From positions 6,014,001-6,078,000 of the forward strand of contig AP026544.2 in NCBI GenBank assembly GCA_026075535.2: a stretch of 64,000 nt of DNA, given 5' to 3'. Position numbers and translations under genes: made by a program. Below the pieces are notes generated by a model, which was not told where the DNA came from, did no database searches, and saw nothing but the letters and a program-made list of their open reading frames with translations. Positions 1 to 10,282 of this stretch are shown here, piece by piece. The DNA comes from Tricholoma matsutake (taxonomy: Eukaryota; Basidiomycota; Agaricomycetes; Agaricales; Tricholomataceae). How positions within the stretch are numbered: the first letter of the stretch is position 1; every line of letters starts with the position of its first letter.

Positions 1-74
1 CCAGTCGTTATCGACTCCACGCTGCGTATTTTGATCCTTGCCATCATCTACTAGCACTAACACACACTCTCTCA

Positions 75-893
75 ATGCCCAAACGGCGAACCAGAGTCCA
101 CCCACCACATCGGGGTCTACGCGACCCCGTTCTGATCACGGGCGACATCTTTGATGATGACGTCCAAGACTACGACACCCGGTTCGTGCAAGACGAATTG
201 GAGGTAGCAGCTGCTTTCAGGGCAGCTAGAGATTTATGGGCCGGGGAAGACCTCTCCGACCCTAACGATGATGACGACGACGAGGATTCTCTTGCTATGC
301 AGGAGGCCCTCAATTACGCTGAGAGCAGCCCTAAGCTAGCCTCGAGGCAAACAATCGACCGTGTGCTGTGGGCGCAGGACGTCCATATCGCACATAAACG
401 TTGGACTCGCAGTCTCGAACGCGAGGACATGTATACACAGGAGCTTGGCATGGCCGAGCTCTTCTATCCGGAGGCATCCCCTGCCCCGTTACCGCCTTTG
501 CCCCCCATCCCTGAGTTGGTGGAGGACGAAGTGCCGCTATCTGTGAATGAGAGGTTGGAAATTGAAGCCACCTCTCATGCCATGCTACACCAACTCGACG
601 CGATGACCATGTTCGTTGGTACCGTCCGTACGTCCGCCGTTCCCCCTGCAGAGAGGAACGCTTGGCGCCAAATGGCCTGGGAGTTATTCACGACCACTTG
701 GCGACTGTCTGAGACGATGTCGGCGGAACTAGCAGCCGTTCCGACACCTCTCGATCTCACGTCTCCGGCAGCCTTCCGGGCTTCCTACGCGGCGATGCAC
801 ACTGCTCAGTCAGAGCCTCAATCTGGGGAACCCTCGTCCCCAGCACGGCGCCGTCGTCCTCGAGGTCCTCGTGGACAGCAGCGCCGCAACTAG
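75..893 (+). CDS. N-element protein, 272 residues, unknown function
   Basis: Sole ORF of the N family; I do not recognise it. No Cys/His knuckle, RT, endonuclease or membrane segment is visible. In order: short basic start (residues 1-7), acidic stretch (56-72, Asp run), TQELGMAELFYPE (121-133), Pro-rich linker and IPELVEDE (145-152), a likely helical core with FVGTVR (180-185) and WRQMAWELFTTTW (197-209), LDLTSPAAF (226-234), and an Arg-rich tail (258-271). The same order recurs in diverged copies of 263-280 residues, so the protein has been kept by selection. The basic tail suggests nucleic-acid binding and a role like a LINE ORF1 protein; that is inference. The start is the first ATG after the long leader and is conserved in all intact copies. 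Confidence 0.85.
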   Translation: MPKRRTRVHPPHRGLRDPVLITGDIFDDDVQDYDTRFVQDELEVAAAFRAARDLWAGEDLSDPNDDDDDEDSLAMQEALNYAESSPKLASRQTIDRVLWAQDVHIAHKRWTRSLEREDMYTQELGMAELFYPEASPAPLPPLPPIPELVEDEVPLSVNERLEIEATSHAMLHQLDAMTMFVGTVRTSAVPPAERNAWRQMAWELFTTTWRLSETMSAELAAVPTPLDLTSPAAFRASYAAMHTAQSEPQSGEPSSPARRRRPRGPRGQQRRN

Positions 894-1203
894 CACAGGG
901 GCCTATCCCCCTCTACACTCATGGCCATCAAGTACCAACTGGTGGCCATTATCGGGATGGTGACATGGTGGCACCTCCCTATACCTTCCCCCCACTGCGG
1001 GGGGGATGATGTCATCGAGTGCATGCACATGTGTGCATTTGCTCGAGGGGGGCCTTGGCCCCCTACTTACGGCGGTCACGGTGAATAACCAGGTGAACAA
1101 CCACCCGCCTTGTTACTGTCACTCGTGCACAACACGGTGATGGTCCACCTCACTCGTCTGGGGTGGTCAATCCTCGTTGGCTGGAAAAACGCAAACGGTT
1201 ATT

Positions 1204-1219
1204 CCTCCCGCAAGGGGGG
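1204..1219 (+). other. 3' UTR hairpin with GCAA tetraloop (N1)
   Basis: CCTCCC-GCAA-GGGGGG, a GNRA-type tetraloop closed by six pairs (one U-G). Other copies keep pairing with changed bases, e.g. N12 at 47709-47724 has CTTCCT-GCAA-GGGAGG. Such a loop is a typical RNA tertiary or protein contact. Confidence 0.6.
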
Positions 1220-1355
1220 ATTTACGGTGAATTAACACTGCTGCGCCTGGTCTGGCCTCGGTTGGACATGTGGCTGGGGGACCGTTTGCTCCAGGGGGCG
1301 ATCTAATGGCTAACTTTGGGAGGGGGGGGCGCCCCCTCCAGATTATTGCCTTTCC

Positions 1356-1369
1356 TGGCTGAGAGGCCA
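1356..1369 (+). promoter_or_regulatory. Conserved UGAGAG hairpin, N form (UGGC/GCCA stem)
   Basis: Stem TGGC, loop TGAGAG, stem GCCA, about 150 nt before the poly(A) tail. The same hairpin with a fully compensated stem occurs in the L 3' UTR (GAGC/GCTC) and in N12 (TGTC/GACA). A candidate recognition element for the L reverse transcriptase. Confidence 0.7.
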
Positions 1370-1530
1370 ACGTCTGTGGAACTGCCCGCCTAAAGGTGGC
1401 TAAAACGGGGACCTGAGTGGGAGATGGGCAAGGGGAACGCGTAGATAAAGTAGTACCCAAGTTTGTACCTTGCTCCGCGGACTGCGTTCAAGCCCCGCGT
1501 TATAAATTCTGATCCAAAAAAAAAAAAAAA

Positions 1531-1986
1531 GTGTAGGCGTGGGATCAGCATTACGTTCTCGAACAGGAGCGTAATGGCTGCATGTTGGCTGTCCGAATAG
1601 ACGTTGGCAAGTAGCATGACATCTTCCCCTATTCCCAGTGAGAACAGAAGAATGTCACGATCGTCGATCAGATCTCATCTGAGACCCGGTCTTAGATTAG
1701 CGATGCTGTTCGCAAAGTACACAGCAACGCGTGGAGGGGAGTCGATGCCCGAGGGGCGCACTAAAGTTCCCCAGTTTGGGCTCATTGGTGCGCCTATAAC
1801 TTCCTCCCCTTCCCTGTTGTGGGCAGAGGGAGCGTGTCCTATTAATCGCCAAGGTGGCTCTTGGATAAAAAGCAAGTCGTAATCATCTACGAGATCAGCC
1901 AGTAACGAGTCCATGTATCCCCAATTACGGTTAACATTTTGACTAAATATGTGCAATTGCGGTGTAGATCTAAGTCTATCCCTCAT
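1531..1986 (-). pseudogene. L1 ORF2, N-terminal endonuclease fragment
   Basis: Begins MRDRLRS immediately after the ORF1 stop. Shows the endonuclease start (FSQNVNRNWGY, FIQEPPW with the catalytic Glu) and then a TGA at 1675-1677 where other copies have CGA in RRDLID. The frame continues past it to 1531, where N1 interrupts. Confidence 0.85.
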
Positions 1987-3909
1987 TTACGTTCGGCCAC
2001 CGCGTCCTGCGGGAAGGTAAGAAGGAGGGGGGCGAGAGTTACGTCTCGTACTCACCTCGTCATAGCGCGCTTTGATCCACTCTCGGTCAAAGCGATGTCG
2101 CCAGAAGTTGCACCGACGATCGTCGGCTGCGTGATTTTTCCGGCAGTTGATGCACCTAGCCGGGTGGGGACAGGCTGCCCCCTCTGGGGTAGCTGGGACG
2201 GGAGGGTTTGCCTTTGCGTTTCCCTTGCAGCACCCTGCTAGGGCACGATGGTGCTCCTTGCGGTGTGGGCCTGTGCAGACCGGACATTTGGTCTGGGGAG
2301 CTCTGCATGCTGGGGTGGGGTGACCCCACTTCCAGCACCGTTGGCATATAGGCAACCCAGGGTTCGCCCTGGCAGCCCTGATGTAAGCGACGTAGCGTCC
2401 AAATTGGACGCCCCGACCGATAAGAGCCTTGGCTCGTGCACCGCTGACTGAGTCAGCAATGTTAAGATAGACGGTGCACGTATCCGACATCTTCGAATCA
2501 CGTACAACATGGGGGGGGACTTGTAGCACTACGAGATCCGATATTCCGGACTTCCCCAAGTGTGCAACGACGACGTCAGGTGTAAGTGCCTTGTCGTTAG
2601 CGACGAATGGCACATCGACCAGCTTGAGGTACGATGTGGAGGTAGGTAACGCTGCATCTACTTGCAGCGCGAAGGGAAACACCTTGTGGGCTGCCTCCTT
2701 GAAACAGCGAAGGTCCTCCTCGGAGGCCACGACGTCTGTAGCTACTGATAGATTACCAGCATGCATAGATGCGGACTGAGCCACTAGCTTAGAGTGGTGC
2801 AGTCCGAGAGTGACTCGGACGTGATCCAAGAAGTCGGCAGGGTTCGTATCCACCCCAAGGGGGGGACGAACGTGAACCAGGACCTGTCGTCTCGACGGTC
2901 CGTGGACAGTAGGTGATGGCTTTGCAGCCTTCGGTCTAGAGGGACCCACATGCTGCTGTATGTCAGCCAGCTTATCGGTCGGAAGTTCAGGGAAGGCCTT
3001 GGCTAGTCGCACAAGGCCATCCATGGAAGTGTTAGGTGCTCGCCCCCCAGGGAAGCGAGCGACCTGAGCAAAGGTTCCCCTGCCCGAAGGCCTGGTGGAC
3101 CAGTTCATGGGGGGAGGCGGTCCTCGACCCCATGACGATGAAACACCCCCTGCTGGGGGTTTAGGAAGAGGTCGAGCCCCTTTCGGGCCTCGAGTCCTTG
3201 CTGATTTGTGAGGGGGGGGGCGTTGCCCATCCCATCCCTCCAAGTACTCCGTCCTTGGGATGTCGTTAGGATCGTTGGTGACAGTGCCCGACCTAGGTCG
3301 TTTACTGCCCCCAGCCATTCTGTCTATAGCGCTCCGGAGCGTAGCGTTCCCGGAGTTGCGATCTAAGCCAGCTTCGGCAGCTGCTGCCAGCACCGAGCCC
3401 AGTTGTTCAGCTATGAGCTGCCGTTCTTCAGCAGTCGGTCGTCTAGATCCCGTCCTGTTGAGGACAACTCGGAATCCAGTCGCATACTCTCCCAGGTCAC
3501 TGGCGAAGGTCTGGGGTCCACTCCAGTCATCGCTAGTCATCTCCGTGTCCTGAATGACATGGGTAGAGAGGCTATCGGCCACTTCATCAGCCCACGAAGC
3601 AGGTGTTGAAGGGGTAGCCGGAGGTGCAGGAGACGCAGTCGCATCCCTGGACGATAATGCTGGCACGCTAAAACGCTGTGCTCGCGGAGTGATAGTACCC
3701 GCCCCATAGGGGGAGGGGGTAGGAGAGCCTCTTTGGGTCCTGTGAGGGCCCACTGAGGGTGCATTCTGTGTGGATCTGCGGCTCGAAGAGAGCCGCAGAG
3801 AATCAATGGGGTCGTCGCCAGGAGTTCTGGGCGTACCGGATCTAGAGGGTCCCCCCTCGTCCATCGCTTCACCCGATCTCCCCCTACTTCTGGAATATGA
3901 ATCAGACAT
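1987..3909 (-). CDS. L1 ORF1, Gag-like RNA-binding protein (intact)
   Basis: 640 residues, uninterrupted, the only intact full-length ORF1 in the window. Residues 1-330 are Pro/Arg/Ser-rich and probably disordered. Residues ~345-520 form a conserved block. Three Cys/His knuckles follow: ~522-535 (CQRCWKWGHPTPAC, C-x2-C-x4-H-x4-C), ~542-561 and ~586-600 (CINCRKNH...C). The family role is binding element RNA to form the retrotransposition particle. It stops with TAA directly followed in frame by the ORF2 ATG. Confidence 0.9.
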   Translation of the reverse strand: MSDSYSRSRGRSGEAMDEGGPSRSGTPRTPGDDPIDSLRLSSSRRSTQNAPSVGPHRTQRGSPTPSPYGAGTITPRAQRFSVPALSSRDATASPAPPATPSTPASWADEVADSLSTHVIQDTEMTSDDWSGPQTFASDLGEYATGFRVVLNRTGSRRPTAEERQLIAEQLGSVLAAAAEAGLDRNSGNATLRSAIDRMAGGSKRPRSGTVTNDPNDIPRTEYLEGWDGQRPPPHKSARTRGPKGARPLPKPPAGGVSSSWGRGPPPPMNWSTRPSGRGTFAQVARFPGGRAPNTSMDGLVRLAKAFPELPTDKLADIQQHVGPSRPKAAKPSPTVHGPSRRQVLVHVRPPLGVDTNPADFLDHVRVTLGLHHSKLVAQSASMHAGNLSVATDVVASEEDLRCFKEAAHKVFPFALQVDAALPTSTSYLKLVDVPFVANDKALTPDVVVAHLGKSGISDLVVLQVPPHVVRDSKMSDTCTVYLNIADSVSGARAKALIGRGVQFGRYVAYIRAARANPGLPICQRCWKWGHPTPACRAPQTKCPVCTGPHRKEHHRALAGCCKGNAKANPPVPATPEGAACPHPARCINCRKNHAADDRRCNFWRHRFDREWIKARYDEVSTRRNSRPPPSYLPAGRGGRT

Positions 3910-4035
3910 GCATTGGTAAGACGCTGGTTATACCGGATCGCTGGGATCGAGGACGGATTGAGCTGCAAAGTGAGAAAACGGAGTCGACGAAATTTTTGTG
4001 GCTGTGCACGTCGCGGTAAGAAGACAAGAAGCGAT

Positions 4036-4458
4036 GTCATCGCCTCACCTCGAAGGAGGATGGAGTGAGGAATTCTTACAGGAGTGACCTCGATAAGGCC
4101 TGGGCTTCTGCTCAGGTTGAGGATGACACTCTCGTCGTTGCAGTGGACGCTTCGGTGCCCACAGATGCCAAATTTCAAGCTGTCGCCTGCGCTCTTGTCT
4201 TCGGACAGGGGGAACAGGTGGATCGCGTTGTCTCAGCCTCTGGGAGGAGAACCCCCCCGGAAGTCGAACTTTTCGCTCTCCAACTAGGCGTCTCGGCTGC
4301 GTGCAGCAGAGGTTGCAAAAAGTTGGTGATCTTTTCAGATTCCACTACGGGCATTGAGTCCCTAATCGATCCAAAACCACGCTCTGGGCAAATCTTTGCC
4401 CTGGACGCTTGTCGCTCCCTCCGCCCCTGGCTAGCTGGGGATGAGGAGAGAACAGTTA
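4036..4458 (+). pseudogene. L2 ORF2, RNase H domain, first piece
   Basis: Encodes the ORF2 RNase H core: VVAVDAS (first Asp), the VELFAL segment with Glu, FSDSTTGIESL (second Asp) and SLRPWLAGDEER. Truncated on the left by L1 and on the right by L3; continues at 7996. Confidence 0.85.
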
Positions 4459-7440
4459 GATCCGAGGAGGAAGCATCCTATCGGGATGCTGTCTCCTCCG
4501 CTTTGACTCCGTGGCTAAATTGGCATGGAGATACTTCGGCAGAGATCGATGAGGTCGTCTTGGCGATATCAACGATCTTAAACAAGGCATGGGAAAACCA
4601 TGCCAAGGAATCCCACCTCGGCAAGTCGTCTAACAGACGAGTGCAGTGGTGCCCTAGATGCTTACAGAGCCTCTCGTGATGAGGGGGACTGGAAGCTCTA
4701 TAGGAAAGTCATGCGACATGCAAAGCGCGACTTTTTCGATGACCGTATCCAGGAAGTGGCTACGATGAATAGACGACCCTGGGATCTGATGTCCTGGACT
4801 CGTCAATGTAACCTCCCGTCGTACGAGGCCATCTCCTATCGGGGAGAACCTTGTAACGATCTGGAATCCCTCTGGGCTGCCCTTGATGGGTCCTACAATG
4901 CAGCCTCAGATCGAGTAGTCGATCTGAGCATTCTCGATGGACTTGATCCGGTGCCTGAAAGGGCCTGGATCTCGTTCTCTGTCATGGAAATGAAAGAAGC
5001 GCTAAACGCGTGTTCTTCCCATTCCGCTCCAGGTCCCGATCATGTCACTTGGTCGCACCTAAAACACTGGTGTAGCAACCCGGAAGTGGCAGGGCTCATC
5101 ACCCACATTGCCGAGGCGTGCATCACTGCTGGCCATTGGCCGGCTCACTTTAAGGAATCCCTGTCGGTCATTATCCCGAAACCAGGGAAACCTAATTATT
5201 CTACCCCTAAGTCGTTCAGGCCCATCGTGCTTCTGAACACTCTGGGCAAATTAGTCGAAAAGATGTTGTCTAGGCAACTTCAGTTCAACAGTGTCGCACA
5301 CGAGGCCTTCGAGCAGAACCAGTTCGGAGGTGTCGCCCAGCGTTCCACTGAGGATGCAGGAATCTACCTTACCCATCTTGTTAGAGCAGGGTGGGCCAAA
5401 GGGCTCAAAACCACCGTTGTCGCCTTTGACATCGCCCAATTCTTCCCCTCCTTGAACCATCAGGTTCTATTGGAGATCATCTCTCGGTCGGGATTCCCTG
5501 CGCAAGTAGTGAATTTCTTCCGCTCATACTTGGTCGGTCGCAAAACGACCTACAAATGGAACGCCTTCTCATCTGGCTCATTTGCAGCCGATGTGGGAGT
5601 GGGTCAAGGCTCTGCTTTGTCCCCTGTCTTATCGGCGTTGTACCTAACGCCCATTATGAAGCTCTTCAGAAGGAGCGAAATCGGCAGAGATGTCGACCTC
5701 ATGTCTTACGTGGAGGATGGCACTCTCATCGCCCGCTCTCCACAGCTGGAGGATAACCTCCCCTTGCTTAAAAAAGCGTATGGCTGGATATTCCAGGCAT
5801 TCACCTCCCTCGGGCTTGTCCTCGAACACGACAAGTCTGAAATATTTCACTTCTCAAGGGTGAGGAGATTCACTCCCCTACCCATCGATCTCGGCTTTGC
5901 CCCATACATGGGCAATACTCCCCTCAAACCCAAGGTTACCTGGAGGTACCTTGGTTTTTTCTTTGACCGTAAGCTCTCCTTCAAGGAGCACACGCGGTTT
6001 TACTCCACCAAAGCCCGTACCACTGCGAGGGCGATGGGAATGCTCGGCAATTCTGTCAGAGGGCTAAACCCTATGCAGAAACGCCTTCTCTACCGGTCGT
6101 GCGTCGTACCTATTATGACATACGGACTCAGACTATGGCACTTCAAAGGCGCTCGCGTCAAAGGTGTCATCAAAACGTTGGCCCAAGTGCAGTCCATCGC
6201 TGCACGTTGGATCCTCGGTGCATTCAGAACCCCCCTATTGGCTCCATCACACCCCCTAAGAGCAATCTTAGGGCCTAATCACGTCGGTACTACCCACTCT
6301 CATGAGCTAGGTCTCTGGGGGGGAAACGTGCTTGACACACTCACCTTACAAGGCCCATCTGTCGCTTCGGCGGCAGCTCTGGCCCTTGTACCAGGCGATG
6401 AATTCGACCCCTTTGGGGAAGAAAACACACCTGGAAACAGAGTGAGGGATCTATTCCCCGCTCGCTTCTCCGCTCACCGCCTCACCTCTAAGGAGGATGG
6501 AGCGAGGAATTCTTACAGGAGTGACCTCGACAAGGCCTGGGCCTCTGCCCAGGCAGAGGATAACACTCTCGTCGTTGCAGTGGACGCCTCTGTGCCCACT
6601 GATGCTAAGTTCCAAGCGGTCGCCTGCGCTCTTGTCTTCGGACAGGGAGAACAGGTGGATCGCGTTGTCTCAGCTTCTGGGAGGAGAACCCCCCCGGAAG
6701 TCGAACTTTTCGCTCTCCAACTAGGAGTATCCGCTGCGTGCAGCAGGGGATGCAAAAAGCTGGTGATATTCTCGGATTCTACTACGGGCATTGAGTCCCT
6801 AATCGATCCAAAACCACGCTCTGGGCAAATTTTCGCCCTGGACGCTTGTCGCTCCCTTCGTCCCTGGTTAGCTGGGGACGAGGAGAGAAACGTCACATTC
6901 TGGCACGTCCCCTCGAAGTTCGAGTGGAATGTACATAAGATGGCTCACGATGTAGCTACATCTACCAAGATCTCCGTGGGCAGACACCCGCGGACGTCTC
7001 TAGACTACCTTAAAAATCAGGTCGAAAAGGCCGTTTGCAAGGATTGGCACACCCGGTTCTCAGATCCGGCGTACCGTGGACGGCACTTCTACCAACTCAA
7101 AGGAGTAGGTGGAAAACCGGTACTACCCTCGACTCACAAAGGTGGGCCCTGGCTGAAAGTTATGGGGAGCAACACTACGTTGACTTCCCGTTCAACTCGT
7201 ATGATCACTGGCCATGCTCCTATAGGGGAGTATCATCAACGTCTATCCCTCGACGGGGAGTACCAGTGTTGGTGCCTTGGTCCTGACATACAAACTCGAG
7301 ACCATCGACTACGCGTCTGCCCCAAGGTGGATCGCAAGGAAACTCGTGCAAGCCCAGACTCCGTCGAAGGCTTCAACGAATTTATGGACAATAACCCAGT
7401 GCTTGGGTCGTTCAACTCACTTGCGTGGGATCCAGGATAG
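4459..7440 (+). pseudogene. L3 ORF2 (RT, RNase H, zinc finger), damaged
   Basis: Reads from SEEEASYRD through RT, RNase H and the C-terminal finger (CWCLGPDIQTRDHRLRVC). Three defects: an 11-nt deletion near 4632 shifts the frame; the RT box reads YVEDG (GAG at 5713-5715) instead of YVDDG, replacing a catalytic Asp; and 30 codons are missing at ~6222-6231, exactly between two ATTCAGAACC repeats seen in L13 (58322 and 58412). From ~4640 to the stop at 7438-7440 the frame is open. Not expected to be active. Confidence 0.9.
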
Positions 7441-7980
7441 GTCGTGCGCGCAGGGCGTATGACCCTCGTCTGGTTCTAGCTAGTGTTATCGGTATGTCGG
7501 GGTGGCTGTAGAGCACCAGACGAGTCCGTTAACCCTCATAAAGGGGGCCCACCCGTGTTCAGGAGCGACTGTCAGGGAGGGGGGACACGAAACTAGGTAC
7601 TGGTTCGGGGAGGCACCCGAGCGCTTTCAGATCCACTGTCGGTTACGCGTTACAGCTTCGACACTGATTCCGCTTTCCTTTCCGAGCTGAGAGGCTCACG
7701 TCGGGGTGGCAGTATCCCCTAAATCTTGCACTCATACCCCTAGGGATTCGGGGACACGACATCGTCAAGCTCGGGTTGTCGGTACGCCACCACTGGCAAG
7801 TCCGTTTACTCGATAAAGGGGGCCCCCTTAGTGGTCATTGCAGCTATCCAGGTGGTTGGTGCGGAGATCAGCAGGAGGAGGACTTGGGCTGGGCGTAGTG
7901 TACTTCATTTGTACGTCTCTACCGCGGACTGCGATCGGGCGCCGCGTTATAAACTTTTGACCCAAAAAACAAAAAAAAAA
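4459..7980 (+). mobile_element. L3: 5'-truncated LINE, plus strand
   Basis: Starts inside the ORF2 linker between endonuclease and RT and runs through ORF2, the 3' UTR (7441-7963) and an A tail with one C (7964-7980). A 15-bp TSD flanks it. The 5' truncation with TSD and tail is the standard product of target-primed reverse transcription. Confidence 0.92.
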
Positions 7981-8540
7981 AGGAGAGAACAGTTACATTC
8001 TGGCATGTCCCCTCGAAATTCGAGTGGAACGTACACAAGATGGCTCATGATGTAGCTACATCTACCAGGATCTCCATGGGCGGACACCCGCGGACGTCTC
8101 TAGACTACCTTAAAAACCAGGTCGAAAAGGCCGTTTGTAAGGATTGGCACACCCGGTTCTCAGATCCGGCGTACCGTGGACGGCACTTCTACCAACTCAA
8201 AGGAGTAGGTGGAAAACCGGTATTACCCTCGACTCACAAAGGTGGGCCATGGCTGAAAGTTATGGGGAGCAACACTACGTTGACTTCCCGTTCAACTCGT
8301 ATGATCACTGGCCATGCCCCCATAGGGGAGTATCGTCAACGTCTATCCCTTGACGGAGAATACCAATGTTGGTGCCTGGGCCCCGAGATACAAACTCGAG
8401 ACCACTTACTACACGTCTGCCCCAAGGTGGATCGCAAGGAAACTCGTGCAAGCCCAGACTCCGTCGAAGGCTTCAACGAATTTATGGACAACAACCCAGT
8501 GCTTGGGTCGTTCAACTCACTTGCATGGGATCCAGGATAG
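7981..8540 (+). pseudogene. L2 ORF2, C-terminal piece
   Basis: Continues the L2 frame after the second TSD copy: TFWHVPSKFEWNVHKMAHD (end of RNase H), then HAPIGEYRQR and the Cys/His finger CWCLGPEIQTRDHLLHVC, ending LAWDPG-stop. The reading frame is intact, so L2 was broken mainly by the L1 and L3 insertions. Confidence 0.85.
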
Positions 8541-9081
8541 GTCGTGCGCGCAGGGCGTATGACCCTCGTCTGGTTCTGGCTAGTGTTATCGGTATGTCGG
8601 GGTGGCTGTAGAGCACCAGACGAGTCCGTTAACCCTCATAAAGGGGGCCCACCCGTGTTCAGGAGCGACTGTCAGGGAGGGGGGACACGAAACTAGGTAC
8701 TGGTTCGGGGAGGCGCCTGAGCACTTTCAGATCCACTGTCGGTTGTGCGTTACGGCGTCGATGCTGATTATGCCTTCCTTTCCGAGCTGAGAGGCTCACA
8801 TCGGGGCGGCAGTATCCCCTAAATCTTGCACACATACCCGTAGGGATTCAGGGAACACAACATCGTCAAGCTCGGGTTGTCGGTACGCCACCACTGGCAA
8901 GTCCGTTTACTCGATAAAGGGGGCCCCCTTAGTGGTCATTGCAGCTATCCAGGTGGTTGGTGCGAAGATTAGCAGGAGGAGGACTTGGGCTGGGCGTAGT
9001 GTACTCTGCTTGTACGTCTCTACCGCGGACTGCGATCGGGCGCCGCGTTATAAATTTTTGACCCAAAAAAAAAAAAAAAAA

Positions 9082-10152
9082 TGGTCCAGGAAATCAGCAG
9101 GGTTCATCTCCACCCCGAGGGGGGGACAAACATGGACTAGGACCTGTCATCTCGACAGTCCATGGACTGTAGGAGAAGGCTTTGCAGCCTTCGGTTTGGA
9201 AGGGCTGACATGCTGCTGTATGTCAGCCAGCTTGTCGGTTGGAAGTTCAGGGAAGGCCTTGGCTAGACGCACAAGGCCATCCACAGATGTGTTAGGTGTC
9301 CGCCCCCCAGGGAAGCGAGCAACTTGAGCACAGGTCCCCCTGCCTGAAGGCCTGGTCGACCAGTTCACGGGGGGAGGTGGTCCCCGACCCCATGATGAAG
9401 AGACTCCTCCTGCTGGAGGTTTAGGAAGAGGTCGAGCCCCTTTTGGGCCTCGATTCCTCGCAGATTTGTGAGGGGGGGGGCATTGCCCATCCCATCCCTC
9501 CAGGTACTCCGTCCTTGGGACGTCATTGGGATTGTTGGTGACAGTGCCCGACCTAGGTCGTTTACTGCCCCCAGCCATCCTATCTATTGCTCCCCGGAGC
9601 ATTGCGCTTCCCGAGTTGCGATCGAGACCAGCCTCGGCACCTGCTACCAGCACCGAGCCCAGTTGTTCCGCAATAAGCTGCCGTTCCTCAGCAGTAGGTC
9701 GTCTGGATCCCGTCCTGTTCAGAACGACTCGGAATCCTTCAGCATATTCCCCCAGGTCTTTGGCGAAGGTCTGGGGTCCACTCCAGTCATCGCTAGCCAT
9801 CTCCATGTCCTGAATGACATGGGAGGAAGAGTTATCAGCTCCCTCGTCAGCCCACTGCGAGGCAGGTGTGGAAGGAGTAGCAGGAGGTGCAGGAGTCGCC
9901 GTAGCATCCCTGGAAGATAGCGCTGGCATGCTGAATCACTGTGCTCGCGGAGTGACGATGCCCGCCCCATAGGGGGATGGGGTTGGAGATCCTCTTTGGG
10001 TCCTATGTGGGCCCCACTGAGGGAGCATTCTGTGTGGATCTGCGGCTCAAAGAGAGCCACAGGGAATCAATTGGGTCATCGCCAGGAGTTCTGGGCGTAC
10101 TGGATCTGGAAGGTCTCCCCTCATCCATCGCTTCACCCAATCTCCCCCCTCT
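9082..10152 (-). pseudogene. L4 ORF1 fragment
   Basis: Homologous to the N-terminal and central ORF1 of L1. Two nonsense changes, TGA at 9936-9938 and 9147-9149, both at positions that are CGA in other copies. The first codons (MSETFSRRGGR) lie across the L5 insertion at 18857-18889. The left edge at 9082 abuts the L2 poly(A). Confidence 0.82.
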
Positions 10153-10157
10153 CACGT

Positions 10158-10175
10158 CACTTCTTGACTTGTTAC
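10158..10175 (+). promoter_or_regulatory. L 5'-terminal motif shared with N elements
   Basis: CACTTCTTGACTTGTTAC at the 5' terminus of L5. The N terminus (N3, 20552-20569) reads CGCTCCTTGACTTGTTAC: 16 of 18 bases match. Other L copies read CGCTTCTTGTCTTGTTAC. Shared start sequence suggests a common internal promoter or end-recognition signal. Confidence 0.65.
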
Positions 10176-10282
10176 CGCGACGTGCACAGCCACCGAAATT
10201 TTCGTCGACACCATTTTCATTCTCTGTAGCTCAATCCGTCTACGATCCAAGCGATCCGGTCTATACAGCGTCTTACCAGCGC

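Larger units (their letters stand above)
1..1530 (+). mobile_element. N1: non-autonomous N element, 5' part outside window
   Basis: Contains the last 74 nt of the leader, the complete single ORF, a 3' UTR (894-1515) and an A15 tail (1516-1530). The 3' terminus is the 'ctgatcc-A(n)' subtype shared with N2, N3, N6, N8 and N13. It lies in the minus-strand LINE L1, which continues at 1531. The left TSD is outside the window. Confidence 0.9.
1531..4035 (-). mobile_element. L1: LINE, minus strand, 5'-complete, interrupted by N1
   Basis: Reading leftward from about 4035: 5' terminus and leader (3910-4035), intact ORF1 (3909-1987), start of ORF2 (1986-1531), then the N1 insertion. The rest lies outside the window. 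Its 5' end abuts plus-strand ORF2 of L2 at 4036, so L1 inserted into L2. Confidence 0.85.
4036..9080 (+). mobile_element. L2: LINE 3' part, plus strand, split by L3
   Basis: Host copy in two pieces, 4036-4458 and 7981-9080, separated by L3 with TSD AGGAGAGAACAGTTA at 4444-4458 and 7981-7995. The ORF2 frame on both sides matches once L3 is discounted. 3' UTR 8541-9064, poly(A) from 9065. The 5' part lies beyond L1, outside the window. Confidence 0.9.

Noticed and set aside
361..546. Recurrent 61-codon overlapping ORF (MCCGRRTS...) within the N coding region, and a 61-codon antisense ORF
   Set aside because: They recur only because the N copies are homologous and are shadows of the conserved main frame. 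Nothing shows selection on them.
1487..1510. tRNA T-arm/B-box-like GTTCAAGCC near the N 3' end and GGTTCAATC in the N leader, suggesting a tRNA-derived SINE
   Set aside because: No A box at the right spacing, the base at the first T is A in most copies (GATCGAGCC), and the element ends in poly(A) with a long ORF. It is better explained by the L-like terminal stem-loop.
3900..4100. Host promoter or gene between divergent ORFs near 4,000, 10,150, 19,000 and 56,060
   Set aside because: These are L leaders abutting another copy; all bases are accounted for by elements.
1531..9080. One large twin-primed LINE (inverted 5' part L1 followed by L2 3' part)
   Set aside because: L1 ends at a true L 5' terminus abutting RNase H sequence, as L4 and L12 also do at their right edges. 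Nested full-length insertions whose left halves lie outside the window explain it.
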